This document shows, in pieces, positions 1 to 5,443 of a stretch of DNA of 5,523 nt (positions are counted from its first letter, which is position 1; every line of letters begins with the position of its first letter). This DNA is from an uncultured Eubacteriales bacterium (GTDB lineage: Bacteria; Bacillota_A; Clostridia; Christensenellales; Aristaeellaceae), in the NCBI GenBank assembly GCA_900313545.1, contig OMRS01000254.1:1-5523 (forward strand). The letters run 5' to 3'. The translations under genes and the position numbers were made by a program. Under the pieces are notes generated by a model. That model was given only the letters and a program-made list of their open reading frames with translations, was not told the origin of the DNA and did no database searches.

Positions 1-803
1 CCGATGGTGGACAGCACCACGTCCCCGTAGGCGTGGCCGTAGTCGTCATTGATGTGCTTGAATTTATCCACATCCAGCATGATGAAGATGCCGGGGCCCG
101 TCCGGTTCTCCAGTTCATTCTGGTAGCAGGACCGGTTGAGCAGGCGGGTCAGGGCATCCATCTGCAGGATGGTGTCACAGTAGTAGTTGATGTACAGGGT
201 CATGGCGGCGCACACCGTCATCCAGGCCAGATGGGCTTCCGGGATAATGATCTGAAGAAGGCTGCCGGAGATCGTCAGTCCCGCGATGCACCGCAGGGCA
301 ATGGCATTGCGGCTCTGGCAGCTGTGGTTGAGCGCCGAGGATTCCACGACCAGGAACAGGCTTCCGATCAGCATGGCCATCAGATAGGTGAAATAGAGCG
401 GTCCGCGGACAAAATGCCCGTCCTCACCCAGATGCCAGATCAGACCGTTGAAGAGGTTGATCACCTCAAATCCCGCATGAACGATCAGAACTCCCGCCGC
501 CAGTCTGTTCAGCCAGGCCCCCCGGTCCTCGATGGCAATGGACCGGGTCAGCAGCATGGGCAGCGCAGGGGTCAGCACCACGGACAGAAAGCGCAGTCCC
601 GTGTGCACCTCCCGCAGATCCGGGAATGCCGGGACAATCATGCTGTCATAGAAGACCGCCACCTGTGCCAGTCCGATAATCACCAGTCCGATCTGGAACC
701 CGATGCGCCGATGCGATTCGATCACACTGTTTCCCCGGATGAGGGTGAACATGGTCACCAGCATCACAAGTGAAACCAGCGTGAGAAAGAGATCCGTTTG
801 CAC
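1..803 (-). CDS. Membrane-anchored GGDEF-domain protein (putative diguanylate cyclase), C-terminus cut by the window edge
   Basis: The visible 267 residues hold about seven hydrophobic segments (roughly 4-22, 34-52, 67-86, 99-119, 136-154, 169-187, 189-209), then the start of a GGDEF domain. Domain landmarks are DALTRLLNR (216-224), the metal-site strand LDVDKFKHIND (243-253) and HAYGD (257-261). The GGDEF loop itself would lie about 30 residues further on, outside the window, so catalytic competence cannot be judged. GGDEF enzymes make cyclic di-GMP from two GTP at the cytoplasmic face. The membrane part resembles a 7TM sensor module, but I do not recognise a named family. The start is GTG: the codon just before it is an in-frame TGA, and AAGGGAG sits 10 nt upstream (814-820). 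The next in-frame Met is residue 14, inside the first membrane segment. The gene lies 109 bp after the GT-C-like gene on the same strand. The family call is firm; the activity is inferred. Confidence 0.88.
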   Translation of the reverse strand, partial: MQTDLFLTLVSLVMLVTMFTLIRGNSVIESHRRIGFQIGLVIIGLAQVAVFYDSMIVPAFPDLREVHTGLRFLSVVLTPALPMLLTRSIAIEDRGAWLNRLAAGVLIVHAGFEVINLFNGLIWHLGEDGHFVRGPLYFTYLMAMLIGSLFLVVESSALNHSCQSRNAIALRCIAGLTISGSLLQIIIPEAHLAWMTVCAAMTLYINYYCDTILQMDALTRLLNRSCYQNELENRTGPGIFIMLDVDKFKHINDDYGHAYGDVVLSTI

Positions 804-813
804 TCAGCAGCAT

Positions 814-820
814 CTCCCTT
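814..820 (-). promoter_or_regulatory. Ribosome binding site deciding the GTG start of the GGDEF gene
   Basis: AAGGGAG on the minus strand lies 10 nt before GTG at 803-801. An ATG directly after it (813-811) is too close and opens a different, non-hydrophobic frame. The GTG frame gives the membrane segments and the GGDEF domain. Confidence 0.7.
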
Positions 821-842
821 CAAAGCGCTCCCGCATGGAGCC

Positions 843-857
843 GCCTGTGAATCAGGC
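843..857 (-). repeat. Small inverted repeat in the leader of the GGDEF gene
   Basis: GCCTG and CAGGC form a perfect 5-bp stem around a 5-nt loop. It begins 2 bp downstream of the candidate -10 box, so it would span the predicted transcription start. It could be an operator or a 5' mRNA hairpin. It is short enough to be chance. Confidence 0.3.
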
Positions 858-859
858 AC

Positions 860-887
860 ATAATAACAAGTATACTGTTCATGACCA
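860..887 (-). promoter_or_regulatory. Candidate promoter for the GGDEF gene
   Basis: On the minus strand, TGGTCA (882-887, 4 of 6 consensus) is followed after 16 bp by TATTAT (860-865, 5 of 6). It sits in a locally AT-rich 109-bp gap. TATACT at 869-874 is an alternative -10, but it has no good -35. Read-through from the gene upstream is also possible, because no terminator is visible between them. Confidence 0.4.
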
Positions 888-912
888 TTTTACTTTTTTC
901 CCTTGTCCCCTG

Positions 913-2463
913 TCAATCTGAACGCGCCGGAAACGTTTCCCCGCATCCTGTTGTCTGCCCGGTCAGTGCCGTGTTTTCTCCTTCATGAGGGAGCCATCCG
1001 CCGCCCATGCAGGAAAGGCAGAGAAACACGGGATAAAAGCTGTACAGGACCCGGGAGCGCGCCTCCCAGTTCATGAGAAACAGAAGAATGCCAAAGAGCG
1101 CAATCGGCACCTCCGCCCTGCCCGTCTCCCTTCTGGCAATCCAGTCCCAGGTCCGGAGCACCCCGACGGCCAGGATTCCAAGCCATGCTCCGGTCATCAG
1201 GGACAGGTACGCCGGATACCCTTTCCCTCCTTCCAGCACGATCCCCGACAGGAGATTGGGACGCACCGGCCGGTCATCCAGCAGTTCGGTCATGCCAAAG
1301 GTTCCGTCCGACCCCAGGGCCGAATTCTTGCGGAGCATGGCCATCAGCAGGCGGTCCGGGTATCTCAGGGTGTAGATTTTGTCCTTCATGCGGGAATAAA
1401 TGGACGCCATCACCTCGTCATGCCCGGCCCCCTCGTCCATCATGCCCCAGGTGACCGCGTAGTCTTCGGAGTTGTACCCCCCGTAGGGATTGTCCGCGCT
1501 GGGAATGGACATGAGGAACCAGTGGACAAGGGGGGTATTCTCCTGCCTGTAGACGGCAGGGTCCACCACCGGCCCGAGCACGGCCATGCGGACCCCCGCA
1601 GTACCCAGCAGAAGAACGCCCGCAGACAGGGCCGCGCAGCCCAGTCCCCTGCGCAAAGGCAGGGTCAGCATCCAGCGAAGGATGCCGGCTATGAGCACAA
1701 TCGCCACTGTCATCTTGATCTGTCCCCCGATACAGGCCCAGAGTCCCGTCATGGCCGCAGCCGGCAGGGGATTCCTTCCCCCGCGGTGCGCATCCAGGGT
1801 CCTCCATACGCCCCGAAGGGTCAGCAGCACGAAAGGCAGGCTGAACGTATCGGTATACAGGCTGCCCGGAGCCAGCCAGGTCATGGGGGTCAGCATCAGC
1901 CCCAGCAGAAACAGCAGTGCCGTCCTTTCCCCTTCCCTGCGGCGCAGGGTCCCGAGAAACAGGCCATATCCCAGGGTATGCAGTCCGGCCTGAAGCACCA
2001 CCAGCGGAAGAAAAGGCGACGCGATCCCCAGAAACATCAGCGCCCTGCGGTAGGCGGTGAGCATCAGCAGAAAGCCCCACTGGTTGGAAAAGCGCGCCAG
2101 ATAGAGCCCGAAATCCGGATTTGCGGCAAAGTTTCCATCCCTGGCCAGCATCATGGACCCGTTATAGAGCATAAAATTATCCCCGCTGGGCACGTACTCC
2201 ATCAGGTACCCGATTCCGACGGACAGGATGGGGAAGACGATCAGAAACCCGGGCAAAAGCCCTCCCAGAAGCCGCCCTTCACTGCCCCGGGTTTTTTGAA
2301 GCAGCACGACCAGTCCCGCCATCAGCGCCGCGCCCACCATCTCCAAAGGCAAAGAGACGCCGTAAAACTTCCTTCCAAATGGCAGCAGGGCACAGTTGAG
2401 CAGCATCATGGCGCCAAAGCAGCCGTAGCAGCCCATTCCTGTCCTGAGGAGCCGCTGTTTCAT
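913..2463 (-). CDS. Polytopic membrane protein, probable GT-C-fold (GT39-like) glycosyltransferase
   Basis: This 516-aa protein has about 12 hydrophobic segments and one long non-membrane stretch (about 299-405). I read it as a GT-C-type glycosyltransferase, which uses a lipid-linked sugar donor on the outer membrane face to modify a wall polymer, lipid or protein. Supporting features are an early loop after TM3 with acidic D95 (SGDN), then YLARFSNQWG (121-130); a second loop motif YTDTFSLP (203-210); the stretch PLVHWFLMS with YGGYNSED (311-334); and a late WEARSRVLYSFYP (466-478) in the last membrane pair. This arrangement is recalled from Firmicutes glycosyltransferase-like membrane proteins, not from an alignment. 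The ATG at 2463 is preferred: AAGGGGGA lies 7 nt upstream, and the longer TTG-initiated reading from 2520 would start inside the promoter's -35 box. The last 25 residues are hydrophilic. No GtrA-like flippase or lipid-sugar synthase is adjacent, so the substrate is unknown. It could also be an uncharacterised polytopic protein of another type. Confidence 0.62.
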   Translation of the reverse strand: MKQRLLRTGMGCYGCFGAMMLLNCALLPFGRKFYGVSLPLEMVGAALMAGLVVLLQKTRGSEGRLLGGLLPGFLIVFPILSVGIGYLMEYVPSGDNFMLYNGSMMLARDGNFAANPDFGLYLARFSNQWGFLLMLTAYRRALMFLGIASPFLPLVVLQAGLHTLGYGLFLGTLRRREGERTALLFLLGLMLTPMTWLAPGSLYTDTFSLPFVLLTLRGVWRTLDAHRGGRNPLPAAAMTGLWACIGGQIKMTVAIVLIAGILRWMLTLPLRRGLGCAALSAGVLLLGTAGVRMAVLGPVVDPAVYRQENTPLVHWFLMSIPSADNPYGGYNSEDYAVTWGMMDEGAGHDEVMASIYSRMKDKIYTLRYPDRLLMAMLRKNSALGSDGTFGMTELLDDRPVRPNLLSGIVLEGGKGYPAYLSLMTGAWLGILAVGVLRTWDWIARRETGRAEVPIALFGILLFLMNWEARSRVLYSFYPVFLCLSCMGGGWLPHEGENTALTGQTTGCGETFPARSD

Positions 2464-2470
2464 GAGACCA

Positions 2471-2477
2471 TCCCCCT
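2471..2477 (-). promoter_or_regulatory. Ribosome binding site deciding the ATG start of the GT-C-like gene
   Basis: AGGGGGA on the minus strand lies 7 nt before ATG 2463-2461. The alternative TTG at 2520 has only terminator T-tract and GC sequence upstream and no purine-rich site. Confidence 0.65.
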
Positions 2478-2491
2478 TTCCGTCTTTTTGC

Positions 2492-2520
2492 AGTCTACGC
2501 AAACCCTGCTGTTCCGTCAA
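2492..2520 (-). promoter_or_regulatory. Sigma-A-type promoter of the GT-C-like gene
   Basis: TTGACG (2515-2520, 5 of 6) and TAGACT (2492-2497, 4 of 6) are separated by exactly 17 bp. The promoter lies 7 bp beyond the T-tract of the preceding terminator. Transcription would start near 2485, leaving a leader of about 20 nt that contains the ribosome binding site. This makes the gene a separate unit from the phosphate transporter gene. Confidence 0.65.
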
Positions 2521-2527
2521 GCGCGGG

Positions 2528-2559
2528 AAAAAGAAGGCGGCCGCCCTCAGGCAGCCGCC
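2528..2559 (-). terminator. Intrinsic terminator after the Na/Pi cotransporter gene
   Basis: GGCGGCTGCC and GGCGGCCGCC form a 10-bp stem with one G-U wobble around the loop TGAG. The tract TTCTTTTT (2528-2535) follows directly. The stem begins 22 bp after the TGA stop at 2582-2584. Confidence 0.9.
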
Positions 2560-2581
2560 GGATTCAAAAAGCAGATTCCAC

Positions 2582-4237
2582 TCAGAAAAGCTCGGACAGA
2601 GACACCCCGCGGGTGGAGGGCCGCATCGCCGTGGCGATATTGATGGCCTGATCGGAGCAGCGTTCCAGATCCGTACACATATCCGTGAAGATGACGCCCC
2701 CCAGAGGATCGCAGCTGCCCTCCATCAGCCTGTCGATGTGGTGCTGCATGTACGTGGACTGCATGTCGTCCACCTGCTGTTCCAGTTTCTCCGCCTCAGG
2801 CAGACGCTCAAAGCGCTCCTCCCGGAAGATTTCAAGCGCCAGGTCCAGCGTTTTCATCACCGCGACCGACATTTCCCTCAGTTCATCCACCGCATCCGGG
2901 GACATCTCCACGCCGGCGTTCTTGAGGCGCTGACCAAACTCGATGATGTTTTCCGCGTGGTCGGAGATCCGCTCCAGGTGGGAGACCACCAGTCCCATCT
3001 TGGACAGGCGGAACACGTCCCGGTCCGAGAGGTTCAGCGTCCGCAGCGTCACCAGCGCGTCCGTAATGGCGTGGTTCAGATAGTCCACCGTCTCCTCGGT
3101 CTGCTCCACCTCGGCATACAGTTCCTGACGCGAGGAGTCAAAGAAGTAGGTAATGGCTGAATTCAGGTTCTCCCTGGCATAGTTTCCCATGCGGATGACC
3201 TCCAGCTGCGCCTGCTTCATGGCCACGGCAGGGACATTGCGGTGCGTGTTGACCAGGAACACCAGCTTTTTGCCCTCCCTGGCACGGGCCTCTTCGGGAA
3301 GGATGGGCAGCAGCTTCATGGCCAGAGCGATAAACGCTTCGGACAGGGGCAGGGCCACAAGTACGGAGAAGAGCGCAAAGAAGGTGTGCATGTTGGCCAC
3401 CTGCCGCGCCACGTCCCCGGGGGACAGGGAGGCGATCAGTCCCAGAATGCCGGGGAAAAGCAGGACCATCAGCGAACACAGCGCCGCCCTGAAAAGATTG
3501 AAAAGCAGATTGAGCATCGCGGTGCGTTTCCCGTCCCTGCCGGTGGTCAGGGATGCCAGGAAGTTCGGCGTTACCGAGCCGACCGCCGCGCCCAGCACCA
3601 GAAAGGTCACCTCATTCAGGGTCAGCAGTCCCTGTGCGGCAAAGGCCTGAAAAATCACGACAGAGGAAGAGGAGCTCTGAAGCAGCGCTGTGAAAAGGAG
3701 ACCAAAGACAAAGCCGAGGAAAGGATTCTCAAGTGCGGACAGCACCCGGATGAACTCCGGGCTCCGGGAAAGCGGCGCGATGGCGGTTTTCACGATCCCG
3801 ATGCCGACAAACAGCATGCCAAAGCCCAGAAGCACCGACCCGATGTGGCGCTTGATGCCCGGAGACATAAACAGGGCCATCACCGTTCCCACAAACAGCA
3901 GAAGCGGTGCATAGGCCGTCAGGTTGAATGCGGTGATCTGCGCCGTGACCGTCGTTCCGATGTTGGCGCCCAGGATGACACCCAGCGCCTGGGAGATGGT
4001 CATGATCCCCGAGGACACGAAGCCGATGACCATCATGTCCGTGGCCGAAGAGCTCTGGACCAGCAGCGTCACGAGGATTCCGATGCCCACGCCCATCAGG
4101 CGGTTGCTGGTGACCTTCTCCAGAAAATCCCGGAGTTTGTCCCCGGCCGCATTCTTGAGGCCCGTGGACATGACGCTCATGCCATACAGAAACAGCGCTA
4201 TCCCGCCCAGCATGGAGATAATTTCCAGACTTGTCAT
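2582..4237 (-). CDS. Na+/phosphate cotransporter (NptA/PNaS family) with C-terminal PhoU domain
   Basis: This 551-aa inner-membrane protein has the two inverted Na_Pi_cotrans repeats (about 1-310) followed by a cytoplasmic PhoU-like helical domain (about 335-540). The first repeat has QSSSA (61-65) and GANIGTTVTAQ (90-100). The second has QSSSSS (187-192), but the following GANIGTT-like motif is degenerate, reading GAAVGSVTPNF (216-226). PhoU metal-site motifs ExxxD appear twice: E422/D426 in ERISDHAENI and E525/D529 in ERCSDQAINI. The family couples sodium entry to phosphate movement, and the PhoU part is thought to link transport to phosphate status. Length and domain order are typical of the fused bacterial form. 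The ATG is supported by GGAGGG (4243-4248) with a 5-nt gap and by the canonical N-terminus. Its own promoter and terminator flank it, so it appears monocistronic. No pstSCAB or phoR gene is in view. The family call is firm; the direction of transport in vivo is not shown by sequence. Confidence 0.95.
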   Translation of the reverse strand: MTSLEIISMLGGIALFLYGMSVMSTGLKNAAGDKLRDFLEKVTSNRLMGVGIGILVTLLVQSSSATDMMVIGFVSSGIMTISQALGVILGANIGTTVTAQITAFNLTAYAPLLLFVGTVMALFMSPGIKRHIGSVLLGFGMLFVGIGIVKTAIAPLSRSPEFIRVLSALENPFLGFVFGLLFTALLQSSSSSVVIFQAFAAQGLLTLNEVTFLVLGAAVGSVTPNFLASLTTGRDGKRTAMLNLLFNLFRAALCSLMVLLFPGILGLIASLSPGDVARQVANMHTFFALFSVLVALPLSEAFIALAMKLLPILPEEARAREGKKLVFLVNTHRNVPAVAMKQAQLEVIRMGNYARENLNSAITYFFDSSRQELYAEVEQTEETVDYLNHAITDALVTLRTLNLSDRDVFRLSKMGLVVSHLERISDHAENIIEFGQRLKNAGVEMSPDAVDELREMSVAVMKTLDLALEIFREERFERLPEAEKLEQQVDDMQSTYMQHHIDRLMEGSCDPLGGVIFTDMCTDLERCSDQAINIATAMRPSTRGVSLSELF

Positions 4238-4273
4238 AGATGCCCTCCGTCAATAACCGGTTCTTATGCCCTC

Positions 4274-4289
4274 AGGGGGACTCCCCCCT
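4274..4289 (-). repeat. Hairpin at the 5' end of the Na/Pi cotransporter mRNA
   Basis: AGGGGG and CCCCCT form a perfect 6-bp stem around the 4-nt loop GAGT on the minus strand. It starts about 3 nt after the predicted transcription start and lies about 25 nt before the ribosome binding site. It is not followed by a T-tract, so it is not a terminator. It may protect the 5' end or be a protein site. Confidence 0.5.
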
Positions 4290-4298
4290 CCGCTTCTC

Positions 4299-4327
4299 AT
4301 TATAGATGATCAGTATTTGGTTGACAA
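4299..4327 (-). promoter_or_regulatory. Strong sigma-A-type promoter of the Na/Pi cotransporter gene
   Basis: TTGTCA (4322-4327, 5 of 6) and a perfect TATAAT (4299-4304) are separated by 17 bp. The start would be near 4292, giving a leader of about 55 nt. An 11-bp palindrome lies 2 bp upstream of the -35 box. I do not see clear repeated Pho-box hexamers of the Bacillus type, so phosphate control is not shown. Confidence 0.8.
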
Positions 4328-4329
4328 GG

Positions 4330-4340
4330 ACGGAATCCGT
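4330..4340. promoter_or_regulatory. Palindrome beside the -35 box, possible operator
   Basis: ACGGA-A-TCCGT is a perfect 5-bp inverted repeat about one central base. It lies 2 bp upstream of the -35 box of the phosphate gene promoter, a usual place for a regulator to bind. It is short, and no known regulator is implied. Confidence 0.25.
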
Positions 4341-4462
4341 TCATGCTGCGTCATCACTTTTACATCCAGGCGTCCTGTTCTCCTTTAATTTTTCTGTTCT
4401 TCCGGTATCTCCGCCGGCACTTCCGCAGCCTTCTCCGCAGTCCGCCATGCGGGATCTCCCAT

Positions 4463-4491
4463 TTGCCAAACCCTTTCCCGCGCTGTACAAT
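4463..4491 (+). promoter_or_regulatory. Sigma-A-type promoter of the tyrA operon
   Basis: TTGCCA (4463-4468, 5 of 6) and TACAAT (4486-4491, 5 of 6) are separated by 17 bp. Transcription would start near 4498, giving a leader of about 42 nt. Confidence 0.75.
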
Positions 4492-4499
4492 ACGCAAAA

Positions 4500-4516
4500 G
4501 CCCGGCCGTTCCGGGC
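4500..4516 (+). repeat. GC-rich hairpin in the tyrA leader
   Basis: GCCCGG and CCGGGC form a perfect 6-bp stem around a 5-nt loop, right at the predicted 5' end of the transcript and 7 nt before the ribosome binding site. There is no T-tract, so it is not an attenuator terminator by itself. The leader is too short for a T-box or a leader-peptide system. Confidence 0.45.
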
Positions 4517-4523
4517 AGCAGTA

Positions 4524-4529
4524 AGGAGG
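4524..4529 (+). promoter_or_regulatory. Ribosome binding site deciding the TTG start of tyrA
   Basis: AGGAGG ends 10 nt before TTG 4540-4542 and 19 nt before the in-frame ATG 4549-4551. The TTG spacing is the workable one, and it leaves a normal three-residue lead into the Rossmann strand. Confidence 0.65.
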
Positions 4530-4539
4530 CGGAAGCGTC

Positions 4540-5418
4540 TTGCATCTGATGATCGCGGGCCTGGGTCTCATCGGCGGCAGCCTGGCCCTCGCCCTTCACC
4601 CCTTTCCCGGGCTCACCCTCACCGCCATTGAGCCGGATCCCCTGACCCGGGGCGAGGCCCTTCGTCTGGGTGCCGTGTCCGCCTGCTGGGAGGATGCCCG
4701 AAGCGCGCCGGTTGAAGAGGCCGACATGCTGATTCTCTGCCAGCATCCCCGGCAGGCCGTGGATTTTGTGCTTGCCCACGGCCCCCGCATGAAAAGCGGG
4801 TCCTGTCTGAGCGATGTCTGCGGCATCAAGACACCGCTGTATCAGGCCATCTCCTCCCTGGACACCCCTCCCTTTGCCTACATCGGCGGCCATCCCATGG
4901 CCGGGCGGGAACGGGGAGGCTTCGCCAATGCCTCCGCCGACCTGTTCCGGGGCTCCCACTACATTCTCGTTCCGGGGCCCGCCCCTGCACCGGAAGCGGA
5001 GCGCCTGCTGCGCGCCCTCATGACGTATGCAGGGGTGGCGGACTTCATCGTTGCCACGCCTCAGGAGCACGATGAGCGCATCGCCTATACCTCGCAGCTC
5101 ATGCACGTGCTGGCGCTGGCCCTGTGTGACCAGCATCTGCTTTCCGTCAGTCAGGGCTTTGAAGGCGGCTCCTTCCGGGGAGCCACCCGTGTCGCCGCCC
5201 TGGATCCGCAGCTGTGGACCGACCTTTTCTGGGACAACCGTCAGGCCCTGCGCAGCCAGATCATTGAACTTCAGGAGAAGCTCGACACCTACCGGCAGCT
5301 GCTTGAGGGAGACAGTCAGGAGGCCCTCACCCGGCAGCTGACCCTCTCCAGTGACCGGAAGAAGGCCTTTGACCGGGTCTCCCAGCTGCCCCTGACCCGC
5401 TCCCCCCTCTTCAGATAA
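4540..5418 (+). CDS. tyrA: Prephenate dehydrogenase (tyrosine biosynthesis)
   Basis: This 292-aa cytoplasmic enzyme oxidatively decarboxylates prephenate to 4-hydroxyphenylpyruvate, the committed step to tyrosine. The N-terminal Rossmann fold shows GLGLIGGS (7-14), and an acidic E31 at the end of the second strand suggests NAD over NADP. Family motifs follow in order: DVCGIK (92-97), GGHPMAGRERGGF (116-128) with the catalytic-type H118, EHDERIAYTSQLMH (176-189) with H189, and TRVAALDPQLW (216-226) with R217. The position that is Ser in the common DxGSxK form is Gly95 here. The chain ends after the dimerisation helices, with no C-terminal ACT domain as in the Bacillus subtilis form and no chorismate mutase fusion. 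Feedback control by tyrosine through an ACT domain is therefore unlikely. The start is TTG, set by AGGAGG 10 nt upstream. It is the first gene of a rightward operon, 25 bp before the next gene. Arogenate specificity cannot be excluded from sequence. Confidence 0.93.
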   Translation: MHLMIAGLGLIGGSLALALHPFPGLTLTAIEPDPLTRGEALRLGAVSACWEDARSAPVEEADMLILCQHPRQAVDFVLAHGPRMKSGSCLSDVCGIKTPLYQAISSLDTPPFAYIGGHPMAGRERGGFANASADLFRGSHYILVPGPAPAPEAERLLRALMTYAGVADFIVATPQEHDERIAYTSQLMHVLALALCDQHLLSVSQGFEGGSFRGATRVAALDPQLWTDLFWDNRQALRSQIIELQEKLDTYRQLLEGDSQEALTRQLTLSSDRKKAFDRVSQLPLTRSPLFR

Positions 5419-5430
5419 CCCCTGTCCAAG

Positions 5431-5437
5431 AAAGGAG
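5431..5437 (+). promoter_or_regulatory. Ribosome binding site of the gene at the right edge
   Basis: AAAGGAG lies 6 nt before ATG 5444. Together with the 25-bp gap after tyrA and the lack of a terminator, it marks translation of a second cistron on the same message. Confidence 0.7.
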
Positions 5438-5443
5438 ACGTCC

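Larger units (their letters stand above)
4238..4539. other. Divergent intergenic control region between the Na/Pi gene and tyrA
   Basis: This 302-bp gap holds two outward-facing promoters, a hairpin just after each predicted transcription start, and a palindrome next to the left promoter. The middle (about 4340-4460) is pyrimidine-rich on the plus strand, with TCCGCAG occurring twice, 12 bp apart (4422-4428 and 4434-4440). Short open frames here overlap the promoters, lack good ribosome sites and show no family features, so I see no gene. No T-box or other riboswitch is apparent. Confidence 0.75.

Noticed and set aside
33..773. A 246-codon plus-strand open frame at the left edge
   Set aside because: It is antisense to the GGDEF protein, whose membrane segments and domain motifs are clear. 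The composition is typical of a shadow frame.
985..2643. A 552-codon plus-strand open frame opposite the GT-C-like gene
   Set aside because: Its product is rich in Gln, His, Arg, Pro and Gly with no membrane or domain features. It is a by-product of GC-rich codon bias on the opposite strand, and it runs through the terminator and two minus-strand genes.
3242..4309. A 355-codon plus-strand open frame opposite the Na/Pi cotransporter
   Set aside because: Low-complexity Gln/His/Arg composition, no start signals, and full overlap with a well-identified gene.
4321..4326. Perfect TTGACA on the plus strand as a -35 box for tyrA
   Set aside because: No -10-like hexamer lies 16-18 bp downstream (TGCTGC there). 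The box is the reverse strand of the leftward promoter's -35 area, and a better promoter lies at 4463-4491.
4361..4395. Possible terminator on the plus strand (CAGG-CGT-CCTG followed by a T-rich stretch)
   Set aside because: The stem is only 4 bp, the T-rich stretch is 10 bp away, and no plus-strand gene ends upstream.
4341..4571. Short minus-strand frame and a short plus-strand frame (4343-4549) in the divergent region
   Set aside because: They overlap both promoters and the tyrA start, lack ribosome sites and have no recognisable features.
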